Assembly (NCBI GenBank): GCA_918797485.1 | Contig: CAKKNE010000001.1 | Span: 124,001-188,000 of the forward strand | Direction of reading: 5' to 3' | DNA from: Pelagomonas calceolata | Lineage: Eukaryota; Sar; Pelagophyceae; Pelagomonadales; Pelagomonadaceae | DNA length: 64,000 nt | Part shown: positions 28,192-36,568 of the stretch, piece after piece | Layout of the letters: each line of letters starts with the position of its first letter | How positions within the stretch are numbered: position 1 is the stretch's first letter | Notes under the pieces: model-generated | Seen by the model: only the letters and a program-made list of their open reading frames with translations | The model's database searches: none | What the model was told of the DNA's origin: nothing | Program-made: the position numbers and the translations under genes

Positions 28192-28912
28192 CGGCGTCGA
28201 CCTCCGCGCCGTCGACGCGACGTCTGTTGTCGCCGCGCACGACCACGGACGCGCCGCCGGTGCCGCGACACGTGCCGCCGCGTCGATGGCGGGGGCGCAA
28301 AAAGCACCGGTCTAGTGGCGTTGTTACGAAAAACGGCGAGCGGCGATCGTGGTCATGGTCTTCGGAGTTTCGGCGCGAGGCGGTTCGACGACGTGGCTTG
28401 CAGCACCAGCAATGCCCACATAACCCTTTGGCTATCAAAACGTCGGGACCATCAACAAACAGCCCCCCAGCGTACAACGTCAGGGGCAGCGCGTGCCAGA
28501 AAATATGGAAAAGCACCCAGTCGTCCGCTCTACATTTGTGGTTGCGATACAAGGCGAGCGCGAAGCACGACACGGAAAACCCCGCGCTCCGCCGGAAGGC
28601 CGGCAGCGCGCCGTAGAGCTTCATCGCCCACAACGACACGAGGGGCGCCAATACTAAATCCGGCCAGTAGTTGTGCCCTCGTCCCAACAGATGGACGTCG
28701 CCCATGTACGACGCGTAGGACTGCAACGGTCCAATACACGCATGTATTAACGCCTCCGTGCTCATCTCGTCGCGTCTGTACAACAGCGAGAGTACCGTGA
28801 AGACCGCAAAGGTGCCGCAACTCAGCCGGTAGGCGTCGCTGCGGAGCGCGGCGGCGTAGGGGCCGTCGACGGCGTGTTTTACTGTCACAAGCTTCGGCGG
28901 GGCGCGGCACAT
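28163..28912 (-). CDS. Multi-pass membrane protein, family not recognised
   Basis: 249 aa. Hydrophobic segments include YRLSCGTFAVFTVLSLLY, LVLAPLVSLWAMKLYGAL, GFSVSCFALALYR, and WVLFHIFWHALPLTLYAGG, with His and Asp residues near membrane edges (GDVHLLGRGHNYWPD; FHIFWH) that could be catalytic or ion-binding. The last ~75 residues are basic and low-complexity and run antisense into the end of the TLDc gene, so the real C-terminus may differ. A variant promoter element lies 174 bp upstream (29086-29107). Confidence 0.55.
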   Translation of the reverse strand: MCRAPPKLVTVKHAVDGPYAAALRSDAYRLSCGTFAVFTVLSLLYRRDEMSTEALIHACIGPLQSYASYMGDVHLLGRGHNYWPDLVLAPLVSLWAMKLYGALPAFRRSAGFSVSCFALALYRNHKCRADDWVLFHIFWHALPLTLYAGGLFVDGPDVLIAKGLCGHCWCCKPRRRTASRRNSEDHDHDRRSPFFVTTPLDRCFLRPRHRRGGTCRGTGGASVVVRGDNRRRVDGAEVDAVTAAAAPGP

Positions 28913-29085
28913 CCTTGCCCTGCTTGCCCTCCTGGCTTGTGAGGCTACGGATGCAACTGCGTTTCGCCCGTCCTAGCACAGACCAAGCACGTTGTAGAGA
29001 TGATAAATCCAAAGCGCTGCTCGCGAACTTACGCTCGGGTGCTAGAAACCAGGGCGCAACGTGGTGCCGCAGCGCCCCGTAATTA

Positions 29086-29107
29086 TCTAGCGACTGACAT
29101 ACTAGGA
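29086..29107 (+). promoter_or_regulatory. CTAG/TGTAA-GACA promoter element, copy 8 (divergent in sequence)
   Basis: TCTAGCGACTGACATACTAGGA: both CTAG half-sites are kept, the centre is altered. It sits upstream of the minus-strand membrane protein and just beyond the 3' end of OGG1, at the usual distance (about 174 bp) from a start codon. Confidence 0.5.
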
Positions 29108-29172
29108 TTCGCGGGACGCCGTGGCGACGCCACCGCCCGCCGCGTGGCCCTATATAGAGATAAACTTGTGAC

Positions 29173-30546
29173 TTATGCACTCTTCTTCCGCCGAGCTTTC
29201 GCGTTCGCGGCGGCGCGCGGCTTCGCGGCGGCCGCCGGCTTCGCGGACCTCTTCGCAGCAGTCGCCTTCTTCGCCGGCTTGGCGGCCTGCTTGGCCACCG
29301 ATGGCTTCCGGGCCGCCGGCTTGGCCGGCTTCGACGACGGCTTGGCTGCTGGCTTCCGCGCCGACGGCTTTTTCGCGGGCGACTTCTTCGGCCGGCAGAT
29401 CAGGTCGGCGTCGTCTTCCGGATCCGCCGGCGCCGGCGGCGGCGTCGCGGCCTGCTTCGCGACCGTCGCCTTCCGGACGGGCTTCTTCGAGGCGGGTTTT
29501 GGAGGCGTCCCGCCCTTCTTCGCCGCGACGCGGGCCTTGCGCGCCTCGCGCGCCTCCTTCGCCGCCCGCTTCTCGTCGTCCCGAAACGCGTCCATTTCCT
29601 CGACAACGGCCGCGGGCAGCGCGCTTCGAAACGCCGGCAGCTCCGCCGCGAACAGCACGGCGTGCGCCCAGCCCGCCGTCGGACCGAAGCGGTCCCGGAA
29701 CAAGTCGCCGACGCGCTCATATACTGTTGGAGTGATCGACGCGACGTCCTCCAAGGTCGCATCGTAGTCTCGCCGCGCGATCCGCCAGACGTGCGTGTCG
29801 ACGGGGATGCACGCTGCTTGGTCCAAGGAGAATAGAGCTACGCAGTCCGCGACCTTCGGGCCCACGCCACTGCATTCCAGTAAAGCTTCCTTACATTCCT
29901 GCCGCGTCTTCGTCCTTAATCCTTCCAGAAAACCAGGACCCTTTTCAGCAATAGTCTTGCACGTGTTGATGACGTAGGGCGCCCGATACCCGAACCCGAG
30001 GTCCCGCAGGACCTTATCGTCTATGTCACATAGCTTGTCAGGAGAAGGAAACGTATGTAATATGATAGATTCACCATCATCGAGCGACGGCAGCTCCACC
30101 TTCGTACCGAACGCTTCCCGTAATCGTGTTAACATCAGCGTGATGCGCGCGATGTTATTATTCGAGCTGCAAATGAAGGAAATCAGACACTCGAAAGGAT
30201 CTTGCCTCAGGATGCGCACGCCGCGGACGGCGGGCGCTACGGCGGCAAACCGCTCGTCCGACGCCGACCAGCCCGCATACAACTCCTCGAAGGACGTGGA
30301 CACGCGGAAGTAGTCGTCTAACCTACGTTTCGCCTCGGCCTCGCGATCGGCGGCCGCGCGCCACTCGCAGCATTTCGTGGACGGATGCTCGCGGACCGCG
30401 ACGGCCGCATCACCTAACACGCCATGGTACTCGTCTCCATTTCTCCGCCAGCCGAACGCCTGCCCCGTCGGCAGCGTGTGCGCCAGCTTTAGTTCTCCGG
30501 CGGACAGGCCGAGGGACCGCCAGGGCGTCGAGGGGGGACGGACCAT
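29173..30546 (-). CDS. OGG1: 8-oxoguanine DNA glycosylase with histone H1-like tail
   Basis: 457 aa. OGG1 fold: the N-terminal OGG_N region includes TLPTGQAFGWRRNGDEYHGVL; then FECLISFICSSNNNIARIT, LGFGYRAPYVINTCKTI, and the HhH-GPD motif ECSGVGPKVADCVALFSLDQ with catalytic Lys ~231 and Asp ~250 (IPVDTHVWRIA). It removes 8-oxoG opposite C and nicks the strand in base excision repair. After residue ~335 the chain becomes a Lys/Ala/Pro-rich tail (KKSPAKKPSARKPAAKPSSK) very like a histone H1 C-terminus; no usual OGG1 has this. ATG 30546 is the first in frame. Confidence 0.9.
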   Translation of the reverse strand: MVRPPSTPWRSLGLSAGELKLAHTLPTGQAFGWRRNGDEYHGVLGDAAVAVREHPSTKCCEWRAAADREAEAKRRLDDYFRVSTSFEELYAGWSASDERFAAVAPAVRGVRILRQDPFECLISFICSSNNNIARITLMLTRLREAFGTKVELPSLDDGESIILHTFPSPDKLCDIDDKVLRDLGFGYRAPYVINTCKTIAEKGPGFLEGLRTKTRQECKEALLECSGVGPKVADCVALFSLDQAACIPVDTHVWRIARRDYDATLEDVASITPTVYERVGDLFRDRFGPTAGWAHAVLFAAELPAFRSALPAAVVEEMDAFRDDEKRAAKEAREARKARVAAKKGGTPPKPASKKPVRKATVAKQAATPPPAPADPEDDADLICRPKKSPAKKPSARKPAAKPSSKPAKPAARKPSVAKQAAKPAKKATAAKRSAKPAAAAKPRAAANAKARRKKSA

Positions 30547-30963
30547 TGTTGCTCTTGGCGTCGCTGTGCCGCGCGCGAGTCCTGGGGCCGCGGAGGCGGC
30601 TTTCTTCACACGTTGCGCGGTGCGGCGGGCACAGTGCCACAGATCAGGTCCTGGCGTGTTTTGCTGATTGCTTCGCGCCGGGCGCGGTGGCGACCAAAGG
30701 GAGCCACAGGAGTTGAGTTCCCGGTGCTCGTCAGCCGCCTGCGGAGTGCGTACGTGTAGACTTTTGATGCAGGCGAGCTATCAGGCAGCCAAAAACTGCG
30801 AGAGGCTGGAGGTGAGAGCAGCAGCAAAATCAGACCTTGTGCGCGCCAACTAAGCAGTGGTGGGAAGAATCGCTCGTCGCACGGCTTCACTCGGATCCGA
30901 ACTCGACCGCTAAGCCGTTCACGCGCTGCGCCAGCCCGCGCAAGGCGCGCCAGAGGCCATCAA
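30547..30963. other. Divergent spacer between OGG1 and a plastid-type gene
   Basis: 417 bp holding both promoters. No clear CTAG element; I found no RNA gene. Confidence 0.4.
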
Positions 30964-32052
30964 ATGAGGATGCAAGCTACACTGCTGCTCGCCGCCGCGT
31001 TGCAGACGACGGCCCTCGTCGCGCCGCCGCCGCGACGACCACGCGCATGCATCCTACAATCGTCGCCCTCGGACCGCTTCGGGAGCTTACCAAAAGCCCA
31101 GCAGTACGAAGCTTTACTACTCGCCGCGCTGAGCGGCCAGCAGCGCGATATTGATATCGCGCTGCAACTCATCGAGGAGATGGCCGCGACGAACGTGGGC
31201 AAGGTGCCCGCGAAGGTCGTAGGCGCGTTGGTCGACGCCGCGGTAGCCACCAAAGACGCGCGAAGGGTCGATGCTGTCCTAACGGTAGCGAAGCGTTCGG
31301 GCGGCGCGCGGAGTTATGGGTCTGCCGCGGGTTCGCCAAAACTGCCTCCCTCTTCTCCACAAGCGTTCCAGAGCTCTCTCCAACAATGTCCGGAGCTGCC
31401 GACGGACGATCGAGCCACGGAGACGGCGGCTGCTCTAGCGGCTCTCGCTTGCGTGGGTTTCCCCGCGTTGGCCGAAGTCGCGGCGTCCATCACGGGCGGC
31501 GACGCGCCCGGGCCGGCCACCTTCACATTGGTTGCGGACGCGGCGGCCTTCGGCGCCGACGCCTATTTGTTGGGCGGCGAGATCGCGAAGAAGGCGGGTG
31601 CCGGCGTCGATCGGTTACTGGCCAGGGACGCGAGGAGGGAGGCGGAATGTGAGGCGGCCTCTTTTGACCTGGGGTATAGGTTAGGGTTGCCCTGCTTCGC
31701 GTTTTCGCCTACTGCTGTCGAAGCGGCCAACGCCGCTGTTGTGGATGGGAGCGTGGACGAGAATCGCGTTCGCGCGCTACTCGTGTGGCTCTGCGCGCCC
31801 GTCGCGTGTGAACGGAGGAAGCACCGCAAGCTCCTAGCGTCGGACCCGCGCCAGGCCGTGGCGTTTTTAACCCTCTTACGGGGCCGCGGGCAGTTCACGG
31901 ACGTGAACAGCAACGAGGACAACGCGCGCTGGGCTTTGGGCGACGCGGCGCGCTTGCTCGAGTCGCGGACGCGGTCCGTCGAGGAGCTCGCGGACTTCTT
32001 CGAGTCCGGCGTGGCGACGGCGGGCGACGTCGTGGCGCGGCTCGAGCGCTGA
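30964..32052 (+). CDS. Predicted plastid-targeted helical-repeat protein
   Basis: 362 aa, single ORF. The N-terminus is a signal peptide followed by an ALVAP site and a basic, Pro-rich transit segment (MRMQATLLLAAALQTTALVA, then PPPRRPRACI), the classic bipartite plastid signal of heterokont algae. The mature part is helical and Ala/Leu-rich, with PPR/TPR-like helix pairs (QQYEALLLAALSGQQRDI; LQLIEEMAATNVGKVPAKVV; GALVDAAVATKDARRVDAVL). The C-terminal half is also helical (LLVWLCAPVACERRKHRKLL). I do not recognise a named family; RNA binding is a guess from the repeat shape. It ends 27 bp from the convergent neighbour. Confidence 0.6.
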   Translation: MRMQATLLLAAALQTTALVAPPPRRPRACILQSSPSDRFGSLPKAQQYEALLLAALSGQQRDIDIALQLIEEMAATNVGKVPAKVVGALVDAAVATKDARRVDAVLTVAKRSGGARSYGSAAGSPKLPPSSPQAFQSSLQQCPELPTDDRATETAAALAALACVGFPALAEVAASITGGDAPGPATFTLVADAAAFGADAYLLGGEIAKKAGAGVDRLLARDARREAECEAASFDLGYRLGLPCFAFSPTAVEAANAAVVDGSVDENRVRALLVWLCAPVACERRKHRKLLASDPRQAVAFLTLLRGRGQFTDVNSNEDNARWALGDAARLLESRTRSVEELADFFESGVATAGDVVARLER

Positions 32053-32079
32053 TGTAGGTTCCTAAGAATCGAAATATCG

Positions 32080-32567
32080 TCATCTTAGTGCATTCGCCGC
32101 GTCCCGCAGCGCGGATGCCGCTCGGGCTAACGTGGCGCCGGCACCTTCATGAGTGTCGGCGTGGTCCTCGCGGCTCAGGAGCTCCGCGTATTGGTCGAAC
32201 GCCGCCGACGCGGCGTCGAACGACTCCGCCGCCGCGTGAGGGTCGTTTGCGAGGAACGCGTCCGCGGCGTCGTGCAAGTCTGCGTCCAATTCTATTGGTT
32301 CCAATGCACATGCCGCGAACGTGATGTCCGCTACGCAGTCGTCTCCCGCGACGAGCCGGTCGCCGGCTTGTTCGAGGCCGAGGCCCGCACTGCCGAAGAC
32401 AGTGGGGTTTTCTTCGGTCAGGCCCTGTTTGGACGAGTACCAATTCGGTAGCCTCTCGGCGCGTCGCTCGTGGCCGCGCCGGCGGCGCGGATCGCTTCGC
32501 CTGCCTCTACGAAGCGCGGCGCCATCGCCGTGCAGAGCGGGAGTGTGACTGCCAAGGCTGTCTTCAT
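32080..32567 (-). CDS. Small helical protein with signal-like N-terminus (one apparent frameshift)
   Basis: About 162 aa. ATG 32567 opens MKTALAVTLPLCTAMAPRFV, a signal-like start, and continues to ATSDAP; a single missing base near 32458 moves the frame to ERLPNWYSSKQGLTEEN and the rest. With that base the length is a whole codon number. The C-terminal part is a four-helix-like bundle of Ala/Asp/Glu-rich heptads (LHDAADAFLANDPHAAAES; ASAAFDQYAELLSRE; ATLARAASALRDAANALR). The shape recalls PsbQ-like lumen proteins, but no signature residue supports it. Confidence 0.5.
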
Positions 32568-33186
32568 TATTTCTATCGTTTCGGGCAGCTGTAGGCAGCA
32601 ATGCCCAGCAGGCTGGCAGTGTACGGCTTCCAGGGCGAGCTAGAGCAAACGCACGCTTGCGCAGCTTGACCACGACGTTGAGGAGAAAGCCTGGTCTTCA
32701 CGCTAGCAGCGCTAGCGGAGCAGGCGTGGTGTACGCCGCCGCAGAGCAGAGATTGGCAGAGCCATTTTGCCACACGCGAGTTTTCGCCATTCTCTGCCTT
32801 TGCACCCATCCACCTTTCCAAGCACGCCGTGGGGACGAATATTTCGCCTCTCTCGCTTGTTTTTCGGGCGGCGCCAGCGCCAGCTTAACCTGGAGGAGAG
32901 CCGCTGGCTGCTAAGTTTTTCGGCGCGTACGCCGCACCCCGACGTTGTCGCTGCCTTGGGGTACTTTGTACGGTCTCTGGAGGAGAGTGACCGGCCGTGG
33001 CCTGAGTTTCGCTGCGAACCGCTGGGCTGCCGCTTTGTCAAGGGCAGCCCTGGGTGCGCCGGTCTAGACAGCCACTACGTCGCTGCCCTAGTGGACCGCC
33101 GGGCGCGCCCAGCCGGAGCGTCGTAGAGGACAGCCGCCGGGCGCAAGCCGCGACGTAGAGGGCGGCTGCAAGCGACGTAGAACACC
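32568..33186. other. Divergent spacer, 619 bp
   Basis: Upstream of both the small helical protein (minus) and the C2/EF-hand gene (plus). No supported gene. GCTAGCAGCGCTAGC at 32704-32718 is a compact palindrome that may be a collapsed promoter element; it lacks the TGTAAGACA core. Confidence 0.35.
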
Positions 33187-35302
33187 ATGGGCGGACCGCC
33201 GCGCGGCCCGCCACCCCGCGGGCCGCCCCCGAGGGGTCCGCCGCCTCGCGGACCTCCTCCGAGGGGCGCGCCACCGCAAAGACCAGTGTAGAAAAAAAAA
33301 ATCCCGTATCTTCGTGCTGAATCGTCGCGTCGACCTCCGGACTTCGTGATTACTGGTTGATTTCCACAGGCGAGGACCGCCTCCCCGAGGTCCAGGTGGC
33401 AAGGGCCGCGGCCCGCCGCCGCGAGGCCCTCCGCCGAGAGGTCCGCCGCCCGGCGCGCCGAGAGGCGCACCGCCCCGCGGGCCGCCGCCTAGAGGTGTAC
33501 CAAGAGGTCCGCCACCGCACAGCGCTGTGTAGAAATCAGATTTTGCGGCTTCTCCACGCCATGGACGCGACACCCGACTCACTGGTTGATTTCCCCACAG
33601 GCGCGGCGCGCCACCGCGAGGTCCGCCGCCCGGAGCGCCGCGCGGAGCGCCTCCGAGGGGTGCCCCGCCTCGCGGACCTCCTCCGAGGGGTCCGCCGCCG
33701 CGAGGACCGCCTCCGCCGCCGCAATCGGGCGGCGGGGCTCCGCAGGTCCCGGGCGCGCCCGATTTGCCCAAATTTGGCCAGCTCCAGGTGCTGACTCGGC
33801 GTGAAAAATGAACTTGAACTTGACGTGGTCGCATCGACGTCGTCGACGCAGCCGCACGAGAGTCTACGCGTCTCGTGAGGGAGCCGCGGCAGTTTCGTGA
33901 CAGTGTCGTTCCCGCGCACAGGTCCACGTCGTGCGAGGCTCCTCATTAAAGGCCGGCCAGTCCATGTACGGCCGCGCGGACCCCTACGCCAAGCTCACGC
34001 TGGGCAATCAAGTGTTTGCGACGAACCCGCACGCGAACGGCGGGAAGGACCCCGTTTGGAATGCCGACCACACGTTCGAGATCTCGACGGAAAAAGAACT
34101 CCTCTTAGAAGTCTTCGACAAGGAGCAGGTGGGCAACGACAAGTTCATGGGCCACGCCCGCGTTTCCATAGTAGATTGGATCGCGGCCGGTACCTTTACC
34201 GGAGATGTGGACGTCACGGATATGTCCGACCGACCCGTCGGTAAGGTCAACCTCAAAGCGACGTTCTTCCGACCGGGCGAGGGCGGAGAATTGGTGGCGC
34301 AAGGCGCGACGAAAGAGTCTACAGATTTAGTTCAAATGAGCAACGAAGCCGGAGCCGCGAAAGATGTCGGAGCGGCCCAGGCCGGACCGGCGCGCGACCC
34401 GAACGGCAAGTTCACGGACGAGGAGATCTGGGAGGCGTTTACCGCGTTCGACCTCGACAAAAACAACTTCGTCGGGGCCGCGGAAATTAGGCACGTGCTC
34501 ATTAATATAGGAGAACAAGTGACAGATGAAGAAGTGGACGAGATGATTCGGATGATCGACTCGGATGGCGACGGGCAGGTCAGTTTTACGGAGTTCTTCG
34601 AGATGGTCACTGGCGGCCGCCAGCCGCCCGCCGGACTTGGTGGCGGTGGCCGCATGGGCGCGCCCGGCGCTTCCGCATCGGCGGCACCACCAACAGGACA
34701 AAGTGTGGTGGCTGCGCGCAACGCCAAGAAGGCGGCATTGGACGAATTCGCGCGCGACAACAACCTGAAGCCCGAGAGTATCAAAAAGGCCTACAAGCGC
34801 TTCCAGGCCACGGATAAAGATAAGAGCGGCATGATCGACTACACGGAGTTCTGCGAGGTGCTGCAGTGCGACCCGTCGCCGCAGGGCGAGCGGCTGTTCC
34901 AATTGTTCGACTACGAGAAATCGGGGCAGATCGACGTCCGCGAGTTCATGATCGCGCTGTCGAACTTCACGGGCGCGGGCAAGGACGACAAGCTCAAGTT
35001 CGCCTTCATGATCTTCGTTTGACTCCAGCGTCCTTGATTCTTCGCGTCGACGTCGTCCGCCGTCACGCAATCGCCCCGCGCAGGACGAAGACGGAAACGG
35101 CGTCATCACGAAGGGCGAACTGACGCGCATCCTGCGGGCGAACCACATGGCGTCGTGCGACGCCGAGGTCGCGCGCAAGGCGGACACGATCATGCAGCAG
35201 GCCGATAAAGACGGCGACGGCGTCGTGACCTTCGACGAGTTCGTCATCGTGAGCAAGAAGTTCCCGAACATCCTGTTCCCGGCCTACAGCTCGTCTAAGT
35301 AG
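33187..35302 (+). CDS. Pro/Gly-rich C2 domain plus EF-hand protein (five exons)
   Basis: 586 aa; exons 33187-33287, 33370-33528, 33601-33787, 33922-35016, 35084-35302, all in phase. The first three exons encode ~140 residues of PPRGPPPRG repeats. Then a C2 domain (KFGQLQ joined to [42 protein letters not shown]) that binds Ca2+ and phospholipid, and EF-hands: [76 protein letters not shown], most with the D-x-D-x-[DN]G loop. Role: calcium sensor at a membrane (inference). Four introns, at least three introner-like, two of them inside the Pro/Gly repeat. Confidence 0.85.
33288..33369 (+). mobile_element. Introner, family B, copy 1 (C2/EF gene)
   Basis: 82 nt, phase 2. Starts GTAGAAA with a long A run, ends TACTGGTTGATTTCCACAG. 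The same start and end words recur in the next intron; GAAATCA-type start and TGATTTC end form a short terminal inverted repeat. Confidence 0.75.
33529..33600 (+). mobile_element. Introner, family B, copy 2 (C2/EF gene)
   Basis: 72 nt, phase 2. GTAGAAATCAG at the start, CACTGGTTGATTTCCCCACAG split as CTGGTTGATTTCC and CCACAG at the end, and ACGCCATGGACGCGAC in the middle. It splits the same kind of PPRGPP coding repeat at the same codon phase as copy 1. Confidence 0.75.
33788..33921 (+). mobile_element. Introner, family A, in the C2/EF gene
   Basis: 134 nt, phase 0, between CTCCAG and GTCCAC. It matches the reverse complement of 41798-41940 over its length: GTGCTGACTCGGCGTGAAAA, then TGAACTTGAACTTGACGTGG, TCGCATCGACG, and at the end GAGGGAGCCGCGGCAGTTTC and CGTTCCCGCGCACAG. 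Both copies are flanked by CAG|GT at each end. Confidence 0.9.
35017..35083 (+). other. Short intron in the C2/EF gene
   Basis: 67 nt, phase 0, GTTTGACTCC...CCCCGCGCAG, between FMIF and DEDGNGV of an EF-hand. It contains CGCGTCGACGTCGTCCGCCG and may be an eroded introner; its ends are not clearly family A or B. Confidence 0.75.
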
Positions 35303-35326
35303 CGGGGTTTGCTTATAGTTAGTACA

Positions 35327-36337
35327 TTAGTCCGACGCGGAGCCCGAGTCCGAGTCCGAGTCCGAGACCACCTCCTCGCCGTCCGAGTCCAACTCCAGGC
35401 CGGCAGCCTCGAGCTTCTCCCGGAAGAACGCCATGAAGCGCCCGTGGACCTCTGGCGTCTGGTCGGCCTGGTGCAAGGCTCGTCGCTTTACGACATGGAG
35501 CAGCGGCTCGGGATAGGGCCAGGGGCAATCGTCGTCTTGGGGATAGGACCGGCCCATTCTCAGGTACCCGCGATGCGACAGGAGCACGTCGCACCCCTGC
35601 TCAATGAGGGACGTCGCGAGCTCGTAATGGGCGTCGGTGGGACCACCAAGCTGACAGGGGTGCGCCGTCAGGCACCAGCAGAGGGGCGTCGGGCCACGGC
35701 TTTCGTAGTAGGGCTGGCAACGGGCATCCATGTCGTTGCCCGCCCCGATAAGTAGTCGGGCAAGGTCGCTGGCCAGCGCGATAGGAGGGGCGTACGCCGC
35801 CAGGTAGTGGAGCGGCGTGTATCCGCCCGCGTTCTGCGCGTCGAGATCCGCGCCGTATGCGATCATCATCTTGCACCACCCCGTCGCGAAGAAGACGCCC
35901 ACTTCTTCGAAATAAAAGACCGAATCCGTGTTGCCCGGCTCGCGCTCCGAGAATTCCCATCTCAAGTCTTCTTCGCGTTCCGGGAAATCGGGGTGGTCCT
36001 GGTCCTTGTCTCGGTCCGCCCAGCGCAATAAGTTCTCCCGGCAGAGCGCCCGCCCGGCGGCCGCGCGGGACGCGAGCCAACGATCGTCCGTGTACTCCCG
36101 GTACCTCGTCCGCAGGATTTGCTCCGCCTCTTTGATGGTGACGCCGATGCCGCCGAAGCGCGATCGCTCGGCCGCGTCAGTGCCCTTGCGTAGGGCGGTC
36201 CGCGCCTCGACGTTTTGCCCGGCGGCGACGACGAGTCCCGGCGAGACGCTGGTCGAGGCGATTTTACGCAGAATCTCGGCCGGGAGCCGCAGCAGCGGAG
36301 CCGTAGCAACGCGTCGCGCGCGGCGCGTTTGCACCAT
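35327..36337 (-). CDS. Ankyrin-repeat protein, tandem paralogue 1
   Basis: 336 aa. The N-terminus has an F-box-like or coiled start (LLRLPAEILRKIASTSVSPG) and a signature shared with the next gene: GLVVAAGQNVEARTALRKG followed by TDAAERSRFGGIGVTIKEAE. Ankyrin units follow (AYGADLDAQNAGGYTPLHYLA; LLIGAGNDMDARC; LIEQGCDVLLSHRG) and a C-terminal acidic DSDSDSGSASD tail. Likely a protein-interaction adaptor. The paralogue at 36569-37406 lies directly upstream in the same direction, and both genes share a 3' flank GCTTATAGTTAGTACATTAG. Confidence 0.75.
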   Translation of the reverse strand: MVQTRRARRVATAPLLRLPAEILRKIASTSVSPGLVVAAGQNVEARTALRKGTDAAERSRFGGIGVTIKEAEQILRTRYREYTDDRWLASRAAAGRALCRENLLRWADRDKDQDHPDFPEREEDLRWEFSEREPGNTDSVFYFEEVGVFFATGWCKMMIAYGADLDAQNAGGYTPLHYLAAYAPPIALASDLARLLIGAGNDMDARCQPYYESRGPTPLCWCLTAHPCQLGGPTDAHYELATSLIEQGCDVLLSHRGYLRMGRSYPQDDDCPWPYPEPLLHVVKRRALHQADQTPEVHGRFMAFFREKLEAAGLELDSDGEEVVSDSDSDSGSASD

Positions 36338-36516
36338 GATTTAAGAGCACTGTGATTTACTGGTTTAGACTGGCTATGAATTTGGGCTATTAGTGATGCC
36401 CAACGCTCCCGTTTTCGACGCAGCGCTGGTCGCGTTGCGTGAAGTGAGATACGTCGCTGCTGTGCCTGGATTTATAGTGACGCAGCGCCGCGTTACAAAA
36501 GGGGCAAAGACCAGGC

Positions 36517-36540
36517 GAGCTAGCGTACAACGGCACTAGG
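36517..36540 (+). promoter_or_regulatory. CTAG/TGTAA-GACA promoter element, copy 9
   Basis: GAGCTAGCGTACAACGG then CACTAGG. It lies between the two tandem ankyrin genes, 180 bp upstream of the start at 36337, so it serves a single minus-strand gene. Confidence 0.6.
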
Positions 36541-36568
36541 GCGTAGCGGGTTGCTTATAGTTAGTACA

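Noticed and set aside
32704-32718. GCTAGCAGCGCTAGC as another promoter element copy
   Set aside because: It has both half-sites but no TGTAAGACA core and half the normal spacing; chance palindrome is likely.
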